Assembly (NCBI RefSeq): GCF_004402495.1
Contig: NZ_SOFH01000002.1
Span: 45,833 to 109,832 of the forward strand
Source of the DNA: Cryobacterium sp. HLT2-28
Lineage (GTDB): Bacteria > Actinomycetota > Actinomycetes > Actinomycetales > Microbacteriaceae
Length of the DNA stretch: 64,000 nucleotides
Direction: 5' to 3'
Shown: piece after piece, positions 1 to 9,417 of the stretch
Position numbering within the stretch: position 1 is the stretch's first letter
Layout: each line of letters begins with the position of its first letter
Made by a program: the position numbers and the translations under genes
The notes under the pieces: generated by a model
The model's input: only the letters and a program-made list of their open reading frames with translations
What the model was told of the DNA's origin: nothing
The model's database searches: none

Positions 1-1
1 G

Positions 2-886
2 GCCATCGTCACGGGCGCGAACTCGGGGCTCGGCTTCGTGACGGCGTCGGAACTGGCCCGGCACGGCGCATCCGTCACCCTGGCCGCGCGCGACCCGGAC
101 CGGGGCGAGGAAGCGGCCGCCCGCATCCGGGCCGCCGCACCGGATGCCTGGGTGCAGGTGCGCACGCTCGACCTGTCGAGCCTGGCCTCGATTCGCGCCT
201 TCGCCGGCGCATGGGCCGACGAACACGTCGACGGGCTCGACCTGCTGGTCAACAACGCCGGCGTGATGAACGTGCCGCGGCGGTTCACCGCGGACGGTTT
301 CGAGCTGCAACTCGGCACCAACCACCTCGGCCACTTCGCGCTCACCGGGCTGCTGCTGGGCTCCCTGCTGCGCCGCCCGGCCGCCCGGGTGGTGACGGTC
401 TCCTCGACCCTGCACCGCCGCGGCCGGATGAACTTCGACGACCTGATGGGGGAGGCGAGCTACAGCGGCTGGGCCGCCTACGGCCAGAGCAAACTGGCGA
501 ATCTGCTCTTCACGAAGGAGCTGGCACGCCGGGCCGCGGTGGCCGGCCTGCCGCTCCTCGCGCTCGCCGCGCACCCCGGTTACGCCGACACCAACCTGCA
601 GGCGGTGGGACCCTCGATGCGGGGCAGCGCGTTCCAGCGGGGCGTGTCCGCCCTCGCCAACCGATTCCTGGCCCAGCCGGCCGAGATGGGCGCGCTGCCC
701 TCCCTCTATGCCGCGACGGCCCCCGGGCTGGCCGGCGATTCGTTCGTCGGGCCGGACGGGCGCGGCGAGCAGCGCGGCCACCCGCGCCTCGTCGACCGGT
801 CGGCGGCGGCGAAGAACGGCACGGATGCCCGGCGTCTCTGGGAGGAGAGCGAACGCCTCACCGGCGTGCGTTACGCCCTCGGCTGA
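2..886 (+). CDS. Short-chain dehydrogenase/reductase, 5' end cut by the window
   Basis: The frame is open from base 2 and its first residues carry the Rossmann nucleotide-binding motif TGANSGLG, so only a few N-terminal residues are missing. The family signatures follow: an LLVNNAGV block, an NHLGHFALT block, and the catalytic Tyr-Lys pair in [12 protein letters not shown]. This is the retinol-dehydrogenase-like group of NAD(P)-dependent oxidoreductases; the substrate cannot be read. A second gene of the same group is at 53625-54557. It converges with the nucleoside hydrolase downstream across a tandem repeat. Confidence 0.9.
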   Translation, partial: AIVTGANSGLGFVTASELARHGASVTLAARDPDRGEEAAARIRAAAPDAWVQVRTLDLSSLASIRAFAGAWADEHVDGLDLLVNNAGVMNVPRRFTADGFELQLGTNHLGHFALTGLLLGSLLRRPAARVVTVSSTLHRRGRMNFDDLMGEASYSGWAAYGQSKLANLLFTKELARRAAVAGLPLLALAAHPGYADTNLQAVGPSMRGSAFQRGVSALANRFLAQPAEMGALPSLYAATAPGLAGDSFVGPDGRGEQRGHPRLVDRSAAAKNGTDARRLWEESERLTGVRYALG

Positions 887-894
887 GCGGTCCG

Positions 895-954
895 GGTCGA
901 CGCAGTCCGACGCGGTGCGACGCGGTCCCGGTCGACGCGGTCCGACGCGGTGCG
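895..954. repeat. Two 25-bp direct repeats built from a GACGCGGT-type unit
   Basis: The copies at 895-919 and 930-954 differ at one base and are separated by 10 bases of the same unit. They fill the space between two convergent genes. No clear terminator hairpin with a T-run is seen. Confidence 0.75.
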
Positions 955-973
955 GAAGCTCCCGCAGCCCCGC

Positions 974-2056
974 TCAGGCGGCCACCGATTCGGACAGGCC
1001 GGCGGCATAGGCGGGTTCCGGCATGGGCACCGCTGCGGTGGACCGGGCCGGAGTCGTGGTCCGCGCCGGCGCGAGGGCGAGGATCCGCTCGAGCAGGCGC
1101 GGCGCGGCATCCCGGCGCAGGGACAGCAGCACCCGGGCCTCGTGCGGGTTCTGCCCGTTGCGCACGTCGGCGCTGACCGGGCCGTCGACCTTGGCGAAGT
1201 AGGTCTGGCCGCGACGCGGGCCGGCGGTCGTGTCGACGCCGATGCGGAGGGTGGGCATCCGCTCTGGGTCGAGGTCACCGGAGGCGAACGCCGCGGCCAG
1301 GCAGTCGTGCGGGGACATCCGCCGGGTGCTGAAGTGCTTCTCGTAATAGGTGAAGCAGGTGCCGAGCATCTGCGCCAGCGCCTGCTGGGTGAGGCCCTCC
1401 GCGGCGGCCAGCGCACGCCGGTGGGTCTCGTCGAAGGAGTGGGCGAGGGCCACGTCGAGCGGCACCAGGGTCACCGGCCAACTGGCCGCGAACACGTCCG
1501 CGGCCGCCTCGGGGTTGGCGGCGACGTTGGCCTCGGCGAACTTGCCGGCATTGCCCGGTGCGAAGACGGCGCCGCCCATGACCGTCACTCGGCGCACCAG
1601 GCGCGGCAGTTCGGGGTCGAGGTAGAGCGCCTCCGCGAGGTTGGTCAGCGGCCCGGTGGCGATGATCTCGAGCCTGCCCGGGTGCTCGTGCGCGAGCCGG
1701 ATCAGGAGTTCCGTGGCGCTCTCGTCCACGGGATGCCGGCGCGAGCGGGGGAGCAGCACGTCCCCGATCCCGTTCCGGCCCTGTCCGGTCCGGCCGTGCC
1801 CGGGGGTCCCGGGCCGCGGCCCGTCCACGGGATCGTACCCGCCGACGGCGACGGGGATGTCGTCGCGGCCGGCCGTGGCGAGCAGGTTCAGGGTGTTGGC
1901 GGCGGCGACGGCCGCATTCAGGGCGCCGGCCACGGTGCCGATCCCGGCCAGGCGAATGCCGGGCGTCGCGAGCAGGTAGGCGATCGCCAGCGCGTCGCCG
2001 ACCCCGGTGTCGCAGTCGAGGTAGATCGGGGTGAGCGGGGTGGGGTGGGTGTTCAT
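974..2056 (-). CDS. Inosine/uridine-preferring-type nucleoside hydrolase
   Basis: The 360-residue protein belongs to the family that cleaves the N-glycosidic bond of nucleosides. The N-terminus has the Asp-rich Ca-binding segment (YLDCDTGVGDALA), the middle has IIATGPLTNLAEAL and VTVMGGAVFAPGN, and a C-terminal SPHDCLAAAF carries the conserved His-Asp. The usual DxDxGxDDA reads D-C-D-T-G-V-G-D-A here, so one conserved Asp is Gly. The start at 2056 is preferred over an ATG 15 bases upstream because it has a weak GGATGG ahead of it and matches the usual family start; this is not certain. It lies 40 bases behind the MFS gene, probably one transcript for nucleoside uptake and cleavage. Confidence 0.88.
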   Translation of the reverse strand: MNTHPTPLTPIYLDCDTGVGDALAIAYLLATPGIRLAGIGTVAGALNAAVAAANTLNLLATAGRDDIPVAVGGYDPVDGPRPGTPGHGRTGQGRNGIGDVLLPRSRRHPVDESATELLIRLAHEHPGRLEIIATGPLTNLAEALYLDPELPRLVRRVTVMGGAVFAPGNAGKFAEANVAANPEAAADVFAASWPVTLVPLDVALAHSFDETHRRALAAAEGLTQQALAQMLGTCFTYYEKHFSTRRMSPHDCLAAAFASGDLDPERMPTLRIGVDTTAGPRRGQTYFAKVDGPVSADVRNGQNPHEARVLLSLRRDAAPRLLERILALAPARTTTPARSTAAVPMPEPAYAAGLSESVAA

Positions 2057-2096
2057 CGGTGAACCATCCATTTCGGGGTCGACGGGTTCGAGGGGG

Positions 2097-3503
2097 TCAG
2101 GCGCCGGTCTTCACGGCGGCGCGCAGGACGAGGGAGGCGAGGAAGGACCCCGTGCACAGCAGGGCGGAGATCCAGAGCGCGCTCTGGTAACCGGCGGCGG
2201 ATGCCGTCGCCACGGCGGGCGCGACCAGGGCGATGCCGGTGCCGATCCCAATCCCGAAGCAGGCGCCGTTGAGACCGGGCAGGGCCCCGCGGGCCTCGGG
2301 CGGGGAGTTGAGCACGGACACGCCGTTGACGGCGCTCTGGAACAGGCCGAGGTAGCAGATCCCCATCACGATGAGCAGGCCGAAGACGGCCCAGCGGTCG
2401 AGGGCGAACACGGCCAGAGCCACGGCGACCAGCGCGATCAGGCCGCTGCTCAGCCGGAGGGAGGTGATCCAGCCGATCCGCACGGCCACCCAGCCGGAGA
2501 AGATCGCCGCGGTCACGCCGAACAGGGCGGTCGGGGAGAGGTAGAGCAGCGCGGACATCGACGCGTTCAGGCCGTAACCGACCTGCTGGTCCTGGCTGAG
2601 CATGATGACCGTGAAGTTGAGTGCCGAGTACGCTCCCGCCATGGTCAGGACCGTGCTGACCAGAAGCGGCCAGACCTGCCGGGAGCGCAGGGCGCGGATC
2701 GGGATCAGGGGCCGGATGATCCGGTTCTCGACCAGGACGAAGGCGACGGCGGTGACGAGGGTTCCACCGAGGCAGGCGATCGTCAGCGGGTCCGACCAGC
2801 CGGCGGAGGAGGCCTGCGAGATCAGGCTGGTGACCGAGACCAGGAAGAGGGAGAGGATGCCGGCGCCCCACCAGTCCATCGACCCGGCCTGGGTCCCCGG
2901 CTCATCCTGCGGCACGAACCGGGCGACGCAGACGATCGCGATCAGCCCGAGAACGAGGGTGATCACGAACAGGAACCGCCAGCCGATGGTGTCGGTCACC
3001 AGGCCGCCGAGGAGCCCGTCGACGCCGAACAGGCCGCCGTTGACCGAGGTGATGATGCCGACCGCGATCCCGAACAGGCGGGAGTCCAGCCGCTCGGAGA
3101 GCAGCAGGAAGGAGATCGTGAAGGTGGCACTGGCCGCACCCTGCAGAACCCGGCCCACGAGCAGCATCGCGAGGCTGGGGGCGAGCACGCAGACGACGGT
3201 GCCGACCAGGAGCATCGTGAGCACGATCACCAGGCTGCGCCTGCGGCCGATGAAGTCGCTCCAGCGGGAGAACACCATGCCGAACACGGCGCCGGCGAGG
3301 AAGAAGGTCGACTGCACCCGGGCGACGTCCCGCATGCTCTCGCCCAGCTGCACGCCGATCGCGGGCAGGGCGGCGGAGAGGAGGGTCGCGTTCAGCTGGA
3401 AGGTGAGGATGGCCAGCACCAGTGTGCCGATCAGCACCCCGGCGGAGCGGGGAGCCCGGTCCCGGACGGGTGCCGGGATCACTTCGGGGGCAAGCACGAG
3501 CAT
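2097..3503 (-). CDS. MFS transporter, DHA2-like, probably nucleoside uptake
   Basis: A 468-residue protein with about 14 hydrophobic segments. The inter-helix loop SRWSDFIGRRRSL is the MFS motif A, and residues around LLGGLVTDTIGWRFLF fit the 14-helix branch. The start is fixed by AAGGAG seven bases upstream of the ATG at 3503; an ATG 30 bases further up has no such site. Its nucleoside hydrolase neighbour and divergent GntR regulator suggest nucleosides as substrate. That is inference from context, because many DHA2 proteins are drug exporters. Confidence 0.85.
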   Translation of the reverse strand: MLVLAPEVIPAPVRDRAPRSAGVLIGTLVLAILTFQLNATLLSAALPAIGVQLGESMRDVARVQSTFFLAGAVFGMVFSRWSDFIGRRRSLVIVLTMLLVGTVVCVLAPSLAMLLVGRVLQGAASATFTISFLLLSERLDSRLFGIAVGIITSVNGGLFGVDGLLGGLVTDTIGWRFLFVITLVLGLIAIVCVARFVPQDEPGTQAGSMDWWGAGILSLFLVSVTSLISQASSAGWSDPLTIACLGGTLVTAVAFVLVENRIIRPLIPIRALRSRQVWPLLVSTVLTMAGAYSALNFTVIMLSQDQQVGYGLNASMSALLYLSPTALFGVTAAIFSGWVAVRIGWITSLRLSSGLIALVAVALAVFALDRWAVFGLLIVMGICYLGLFQSAVNGVSVLNSPPEARGALPGLNGACFGIGIGTGIALVAPAVATASAAGYQSALWISALLCTGSFLASLVLRAAVKTGA

Positions 3504-3547
3504 GAACGAACTCCTTCGTTGGAGCAACCACAAGGTCGATACGCTTA

Positions 3548-3593
3548 GTGTACATGCATGTTATACACGTGCACCAGTTCCGCCCGGTATACT
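3548..3593. promoter_or_regulatory. Divergent promoter region with possible GntR operator
   Basis: GTGTA at 3548-3552 and TACAC at 3564-3568 form an inverted pair inside an AT-rich patch. A TATACT box at 3588-3593 is placed to serve the regulator gene at 3616. HutC-type GntR proteins usually bind short GTNTANAC-like palindromes, so this patch is the best operator candidate. Confidence 0.45.
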
Positions 3594-3615
3594 CGGTCGC
3601 GACCGGGGGAGACGA

Positions 3616-4404
3616 ATGGATCGACGCACCGAGGCGGCCCTGGCCGGGCCGCTCGAGAGCACCGGCGGGATTCCGCTGCGCGTGGCCGTGTACTCGCGGA
3701 TCACCGAGGCCATCCGCGACGGCTCGCTGCCGATCGCCTCCCTCCTGCCCTCGGAGACCGAACTCGGCGCCGCGATGGGGGTCAGCCGCACGGTCGTGCG
3801 CGAGGCGCTGATGCTCCTCGAGGAGGACCGTTTCGTGCGCAGCCGCCGGGGAATCGGCCGATTCGTCGCCGACCGGCTGCCGCACCTCGGGTTGCAGAAG
3901 ATCCGCCCGATCGAGGACCTGCTCGGCGAGACGGGCCAGCCGGTGCAGGTGCGACGCACCCAGAACGCACTGCAGCCCTCGTCGCCGGCGTTCACCGCCG
4001 ACGCGATCGGGATCCTGCCCGGCGAACCGTCCTGGTTCATCGAGAGCGTCATCTCCCGCGACGGCGCGCCGATCGCCCTGCTGCAGGAACACGTGCCGGC
4101 CGAGGGACTGGACCGGCTCGGCCAGGCCGCCGTCGCCGCCGTCGCCGACGACCAGGCGGATGCCCGCAGCGTGCTCTCCGCCCTCATCGCGGTGCTCGGG
4201 CCGACCTTCGGGCCCGGCGAGACCGACATCACGATCGGCGTTCCCGGGGCGACCAGGGGCAAGCTGCTCGGGCTGCCCGCGAACAGCCCCGTGCTCATCC
4301 TCACCCAGACCCTCGAACGCGAGGGACACCCGTTCTACCTCTCCAAGGCCCTCATCAACACGAACCCCGTGCAGCTGACGATCAGCCACTCCGCGCAGTC
4401 CTGA
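3616..4404 (+). CDS. GntR/HutC-family transcriptional regulator with UTRA domain
   Basis: The 262-residue protein has a winged-helix domain at about residues 25-90 (LLPSETELGAAMGVSRTVVREA is its recognition part) and a UTRA ligand-binding domain at about 100-255. A purine-rich GGGGGA lies 5 bases ahead of the ATG. It is divergent from the MFS/nucleoside hydrolase pair and is probably its local repressor, sensing a nucleoside or a product. Its 3' end converges on the giant membrane protein gene with only 11 bases between stops. Confidence 0.9.
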   Translation: MDRRTEAALAGPLESTGGIPLRVAVYSRITEAIRDGSLPIASLLPSETELGAAMGVSRTVVREALMLLEEDRFVRSRRGIGRFVADRLPHLGLQKIRPIEDLLGETGQPVQVRRTQNALQPSSPAFTADAIGILPGEPSWFIESVISRDGAPIALLQEHVPAEGLDRLGQAAVAAVADDQADARSVLSALIAVLGPTFGPGETDITIGVPGATRGKLLGLPANSPVLILTQTLEREGHPFYLSKALINTNPVQLTISHSAQS

Positions 4405-4415
4405 TCGGGTCCTCC

Positions 4416-7400
4416 TCAGCGCAGCGCGGAGATGCCCAGGGCGATCGCCTTGAGGTTGCCGATCCGCTGCTCGTAGCGGGCGGCGAGCACGATCAGCACG
4501 GCGCCGCCGATCCCGAGCCACAGCCACCACGGCACGGCGCCGTAGGCCAGCGAGATCCACGGCCAGAGCTGGGCGATCGCGTGCACGAGCAGCACGACGG
4601 CGCCGATCACGAAGGGCGCCTGCAGGCGGCGCATCGCGCCGACCACGATCACGACGGTGGCGACGACGCCGAGGCCGACCACCCGCCAGAGCGGGCTCTC
4701 GGTCACGTCGAGCAGCAGTGACGGCACGAGGAGCACGAGCAGGCCGGGCGCGAACCAGGGCCAGCTGCGCGCGGCCGGCGTCGCCTCGAGGTGCAACCAG
4801 CCCGTGGTCAGCAGCGCGACGGCGAGCGGAACGCTGACGATCTCGATCGTGTCGGGAGCCGCGTGTGCGAAGCCGGCCAGCACGGCGACCGCCCCGGCCG
4901 CGATGAACACCCAGCTGACACCGCGCCCGAGCGGGCTCTCGTCGAGCCAGAACGCGGCCAGGTGCAGGGAGGAGAAGGTCCAGACGAGCAGGATCACCCG
5001 GATCGTGGCCAGGGGCGCGAAGTCGAGGGCGGGCAGCTCTGCGGCGAGCACGAGCGCGGTCGCCAGGATGACCAGCGTGTAGCCGCGGCGGAGTGCCACG
5101 GCATCCGTCGGCCGGCCGGCGCCGGCCGGGATCGCGCCGACAGGCAGGGTGAGGGCAGCGGGGCCGTGAGCTCCGGTGACGAGGATGGTGCCGGCGACCA
5201 CGAGAGCGAGCGCTGCCGGGAACAGCCAGGCCTCGAGCCGGGCATCCGGGCCGGCCGGCACCTCGGCGAGGAGCCTCACGATGCGCCCGCCCGCGGCCGA
5301 GACGACTCCCACCAGGCCGAGCACGAGGGCGAGCCCGGCGGGCGCCCTCCACCGCCGGTGCGGGGTCAGGACGGCCGCACCGACGGCCAGCGCGCCGCCG
5401 ACCGCGAGCGCGAGGATCGGCCGCAGCACGGCGTCGCCGCCGGTGAACGCACTGGGCAGCAGCCCGATCGCGAGGCCGGCCCCGAACCGGCGGGTGGCCA
5501 GGGCGTCGAACGCGAGGCCGCCGACGCGGAGCCGGGGAAGCAGCTGCCCCACGGCGACGACGAGGCCGAGCGGCACGGTGACGAGTTCGAGCGGGTCCAC
5601 CGCTCCGGTCACGATCGCGACGAACGCCACGAGCACAGCCAGGGCCACGGCCAGCCAGCCGGTTTCCGCGCGCAACGGCCCCCGGCTGCCGTCCCTGGTG
5701 AGGGCGAGCAGGTGAAGCGCGCCCAGCCCGAGCACGAGCGCGGTTCCGCGCAGGGTGCCGACCCAGCCTTCGGCCTGGCCGCCCGCGCCGTCGAAGCCGG
5801 CGATCTCGGCGAGGCTCACGATCGTGAGAACGCCGGCCAGCAGCAGCATGCCGGCGAACCGGCGCGCGGACCGGGTGCGGGCATCCGGGTGGCGAGGCAG
5901 CAGGAAGGCGGCCGCCGCCACGACGGCCAGCGGCAGCAGCCACAGTTCGAGGCGGCCGTCCGGCGGCCCGGGTTCGTTCAGCACGGTGACCGCCCGGGCC
6001 ACGACGGCGAGGGCCAGGCCGGCCGCCCCCGCGGTGCCGGCTGCCGCCAGGTAGGCCGACCGGGCCGGCGACCAGCGGATGCCGGTGACGGCCAGGAGCA
6101 GCAGGGCGCAGACCAGCATGACCACGACCGGGCGGGCGACCGGGCCGGTCTGGCCGGCCACGGCGAGCGGCAGCACGGCCACGAGCAGGCCGGCCAGGGT
6201 GAGCAGGGCGGCGACCGGGCTGGCGGCGGCGGCCCGGTCGACCCGGCCGAACCGGCGCACCAGCACGGCCACGACGAGCAACAGCCCGGCGACGGAGAGC
6301 ACGAAGGGTTCGAGAGCGGCCGTGCCGGCGGCGGAGAGCCCCCGCCAGAGCCCGGCGATGCCGAGGACCATGGCCAGCCAGCCCAGGTGGCGGCGCGGCG
6401 AGCGGGAGGCGAAGAGGCCGTCGGCCGCGATCGCCGCGACCAGGGCCCCGACGCCGGCCACGAGCAGCACCAGCCAGCCGAGGTCCGGGTCGGCGGTGAC
6501 GGCCCAGCCAGTGGCAGGCACGAGCACCAGCGTTGCGCCGGCCTCGACGGCGAGCCGGTCGCGGTCGCGGTCCGCGCCCCCGGCTGTGGCGGTGGCCCCG
6601 GCTGTGGGCCAGCCGTGGGTGCCGAGGAACAGGGCGAGGGCGAAGACGAGCAGCGCGGCGGCCGCGGCGGGAAGGGCGATGGTGGCCACGGCGGCCGGGG
6701 CATCCGTCGCCCGGATCACGCTCCACCCCAGCAGCAGGAGCACCGGGGCAAGCGCCACGGCGGCGGTCAGGCGCTCGCGGTGCAGCTCACGGTTGCGGGG
6801 CGCCAGCACCCAGACCAGCGGCACCGCGAGCAGGATCGCCGCGTGCGCGATGCCCGCGGCCGGTTCGCCCTGCAGGAGCGTGGCATGCTCGGCGGGCGTG
6901 AGACCTTCCGCGATGGCGGAAAGCGGCGGCGCGAAGGCGGCCGCCGTGGGGGCGAGCAGGGTCCAGAAGGCCCAGCGGCGTTCGGTCGCCCCGAACAGCG
7001 GGAGGGGGACGGCCACGAGGAGCTGGAGCAGGGCCGCCACCAGGGTGAGGCCGCGGAGCTGGTCGACCAGCCGGGCGTCCCCGGTCGGCGCCGCGTCGAG
7101 GTTCAGCGCCCAGGGCGCGGCGACGGCGGCGACCAGGGTCAGCAGCAGCGCGCCGGCGAGCAGTGCCCCGCGGACGGTGCCGCCTCTGGCCCGGTCGACG
7201 AGGAGCCGAGCGGTGAACAGGGCCACGATCGCCCCGGCCGAGCCGACCCACCAGCTGCCGCTGCTGTTGCAGCTGACCAGGTAGCCGAACAGCACGGTGG
7301 CGGTGAGGAAGGCGACGACGACCGGGCGGAACCGGCCGAAGGACGCCCGGCCGAACCGCTGCAGCAGCAGACCGAGGAGGGACAGCAGGCCGAGGAGCAC

Positions 7401-9311
7401 GTAGACCAGGGTGACCAGCCAGAGCGCGCCGAGGAACGGAACCGCGAGCACCGCGACGACGGCGAACAACCAGGCGATGACACGAGCCCTGACCGTGAGG
7501 ATGCCGCCCAGCGCCCAGGCGAGCGTCGTCAGCAGGCCGACCCCGGCCAGGGCGCCGAGCGCCCAGACGTTCTCCGCGACCGGCGGCGCGAGCGGATCAC
7601 CGGCCCCGGACAGACCCCCGGCCACGGCGCCGACCAGCGGGATGGCGGCATAGAGGCCCGTGAGCACGGCGAAATTGGCTGCCGCGAATGCCGCGGTCAG
7701 GGCGGCGACGATCGCCGCGGTGCGGGTCGGCCCCGAGCTCCGGCGGGCCAGGAGCTCGAGGGCGAGGGCCAGGCCGACGGCGATCAGGATCGGCCCGGCG
7801 GTGGCTCCGGCGAGGTCGCCGGCCCGGAAGGTGGCCACCGGAGCGATTGCCACCACCGCCAGGGTGGCCAGCGCGGCCGCGCCGGAGGCGAACGCGCGAT
7901 GTGGCCCGCCGGCCGCCGGGGCGACCAGCACGACGACGGTGTGCAGCAGGGCGGCGGCCGCCACCAGCCCGAGGGTGAGGACAGGCGCGAGCGCGTTGGC
8001 GGGGTCGACGAAGACGGCGGCGAGGAAGGCGCCGGCCAGGGCCAGGCCGCCCAGGGTGACCACGGCCGCGCGCTCCGGCACCCGGTCGATCGAGGGCCAA
8101 CGGCCGCCGCGCACAGTCGGGGCGGCGGCGGGAACGGCGTTCGGGGCTTCGGCAACCGGAGCCACGGCGACCGGGGTGTCGCCGACCGGGGCGTCGCCGA
8201 CCGGGGCATCGGAGTCCCGGCCCGGTGCGGGCAGGGTGAACCGGTGCACCAGCGCGCCGATCGACGCGCCGAGGAACGCGAGGTAGAGGCGCGTGGCGTC
8301 GGGCTGCCCGGTCGCCAGGCCCGCGGCGAGCAGCCCCAGCCCCGGTGCGGCGGCGGCGAACCCGGCGACGCTGGCGACCCGGAGCCGGGAGACGGCGTGC
8401 CAGCCCAGGAAGAGGACCGTGCAGGCCACCAGGGTCACGCCCCAGTAGGTCAGGGCGTCCGTTCCGGCCAGCCCGAACAGGTCGTTCTGCCGCAGGGCCC
8501 AGGCGTCGAGGAGCACGAGCACGACGGCGAGGGCGCCGATGCCCTCGGCCGTCGCCACGAGAGTGCGACGGCGGAGGGCCGCCGCGGTGACGAGCGCCGC
8601 CACTGTGACCAGGCCGACGATCAGCGAGCGCACCGCGAGCCCGGCGAAGAGCCACGCCACGGTGAGGAAGAAGATCGCCGCGACCGACACGAGCGTGACG
8701 CCGACCAGCAGCAGGAGGATCTGCACGCTCGAGCGCTTCGGCGGCCGGGATGCCCCGGCGGCGTGGGGCTCGGCTCGCGGCGGGAGCGGAGGCGCCGGCT
8801 GTGGTCCGAGCGGAAGCAGCGGCTGGGCGGGCCGCGGTGCGCCTGCCGGTGGTGCGCCTGCCGGCGGCGCGAAGACTGGCGGCGCGAAGACCGGCGGCGC
8901 GAAGACCGGCGGCGCGGCGGGAGTCGTCGAGGATTCGGGCGCCGCGGCGGCCGTCGGCGCAGCCACGGCCACGGCCTCGGCCACGGCCACGGCCACGGCA
9001 CAGGCTACGGCCGCGACCGGGCCGCGGGGGAGCGGCAGCTGCGCGGTGCGGGCCCGCTCGAGGTCGAAGCGGATGCGCCCGATCAGCGCGACGCGCTTGT
9101 CGAGCAGCGCCGCGGCATCCGTCGACGCGGCCAGCAGCTCCGTCGCCGCGGGGTGCGAGAGGTCGAGCCCGCAGGACGGGCAGCGGAACGATCGCAGCCG
9201 GGACTGGCAGGCGGGGCACTGGGTGACATCGGTCAGGTCGGCGGGCCGGCGAGGCCAGAGCACCCGCCCCGCGAACTGCGCGAACGAGCCTGGTGTTCCG
9301 GTGCCTGACAT
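4416..9311 (-). CDS. Giant zinc-ribbon multi-pass membrane protein (SCO7613 C-terminal type)
   Basis: The 1631-residue protein begins with a zinc ribbon (C32, C35, C44, C47 in two CxxC pairs), then a coiled segment and a Pro/Ala-rich linker to about residue 190. Dozens of hydrophobic helices follow to the C-terminus. Proteins of this layout are annotated in actinobacteria as SCO7613 C-terminal domain proteins; their function is unknown. The start at 9311 is chosen because GAGGGG lies 5 bases upstream, whereas the longer start at 9344 has no site. Tandem repeats in the linkers (APV/GD and VFAPP units) suggest length variation. It is monocistronic as far as the sequence shows. Confidence 0.85.
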   Translation of the reverse strand: MSGTGTPGSFAQFAGRVLWPRRPADLTDVTQCPACQSRLRSFRCPSCGLDLSHPAATELLAASTDAAALLDKRVALIGRIRFDLERARTAQLPLPRGPVAAVACAVAVAVAEAVAVAAPTAAAAPESSTTPAAPPVFAPPVFAPPVFAPPAGAPPAGAPRPAQPLLPLGPQPAPPLPPRAEPHAAGASRPPKRSSVQILLLLVGVTLVSVAAIFFLTVAWLFAGLAVRSLIVGLVTVAALVTAAALRRRTLVATAEGIGALAVVLVLLDAWALRQNDLFGLAGTDALTYWGVTLVACTVLFLGWHAVSRLRVASVAGFAAAAPGLGLLAAGLATGQPDATRLYLAFLGASIGALVHRFTLPAPGRDSDAPVGDAPVGDTPVAVAPVAEAPNAVPAAAPTVRGGRWPSIDRVPERAAVVTLGGLALAGAFLAAVFVDPANALAPVLTLGLVAAAALLHTVVVLVAPAAGGPHRAFASGAAALATLAVVAIAPVATFRAGDLAGATAGPILIAVGLALALELLARRSSGPTRTAAIVAALTAAFAAANFAVLTGLYAAIPLVGAVAGGLSGAGDPLAPPVAENVWALGALAGVGLLTTLAWALGGILTVRARVIAWLFAVVAVLAVPFLGALWLVTLVYVLLGLLSLLGLLLQRFGRASFGRFRPVVVAFLTATVLFGYLVSCNSSGSWWVGSAGAIVALFTARLLVDRARGGTVRGALLAGALLLTLVAAVAAPWALNLDAAPTGDARLVDQLRGLTLVAALLQLLVAVPLPLFGATERRWAFWTLLAPTAAAFAPPLSAIAEGLTPAEHATLLQGEPAAGIAHAAILLAVPLVWVLAPRNRELHRERLTAAVALAPVLLLLGWSVIRATDAPAAVATIALPAAAAALLVFALALFLGTHGWPTAGATATAGGADRDRDRLAVEAGATLVLVPATGWAVTADPDLGWLVLLVAGVGALVAAIAADGLFASRSPRRHLGWLAMVLGIAGLWRGLSAAGTAALEPFVLSVAGLLLVVAVLVRRFGRVDRAAAASPVAALLTLAGLLVAVLPLAVAGQTGPVARPVVVMLVCALLLLAVTGIRWSPARSAYLAAAGTAGAAGLALAVVARAVTVLNEPGPPDGRLELWLLPLAVVAAAAFLLPRHPDARTRSARRFAGMLLLAGVLTIVSLAEIAGFDGAGGQAEGWVGTLRGTALVLGLGALHLLALTRDGSRGPLRAETGWLAVALAVLVAFVAIVTGAVDPLELVTVPLGLVVAVGQLLPRLRVGGLAFDALATRRFGAGLAIGLLPSAFTGGDAVLRPILALAVGGALAVGAAVLTPHRRWRAPAGLALVLGLVGVVSAAGGRIVRLLAEVPAGPDARLEAWLFPAALALVVAGTILVTGAHGPAALTLPVGAIPAGAGRPTDAVALRRGYTLVILATALVLAAELPALDFAPLATIRVILLVWTFSSLHLAAFWLDESPLGRGVSWVFIAAGAVAVLAGFAHAAPDTIEIVSVPLAVALLTTGWLHLEATPAARSWPWFAPGLLVLLVPSLLLDVTESPLWRVVGLGVVATVVIVVGAMRRLQAPFVIGAVVLLVHAIAQLWPWISLAYGAVPWWLWLGIGGAVLIVLAARYEQRIGNLKAIALGISALR
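8863..8907. repeat. 15-bp tandem repeat in the Pro-rich linker
   Basis: Three near-perfect copies of GGCGGCGCGAAGACY encode VFAPP-type units on the minus strand. A GGCCAC hexamer run at about 8960-9000 and a DAPVG-coding duplication at about 8170-8215 lie in the same gene. Confidence 0.8.
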
Positions 9312-9417
9312 CGTTGCCCCTCGCTGGATGTGAACCTTCCCCACAGGCTAGCGGCACGGGTGCGTTCGTGGCGGTACGGTCGCAACCGGGGGCACGTGAT
9401 GACCGACCGCGGGTGGG

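Noticed and set aside
2031..3548. A 505-codon plus-strand frame
   Set aside because: Antisense to the MFS transporter; composition of Gly, Glu, Asp and Gln only, no family motifs.
2902..6726. A 1274-codon minus-strand frame running across four genes
   Set aside because: Arg/Pro/Gly-rich translation, crosses the divergent promoter and the GntR gene, and lies out of frame with proteins that have clear family motifs.
4791..9308. A 1505-codon open frame on the plus strand opposite the giant membrane protein
   Set aside because: Its translation is dominated by Gly, Arg, Glu, Asp and Gln with no domains, the usual antisense shadow of a GC-rich gene.
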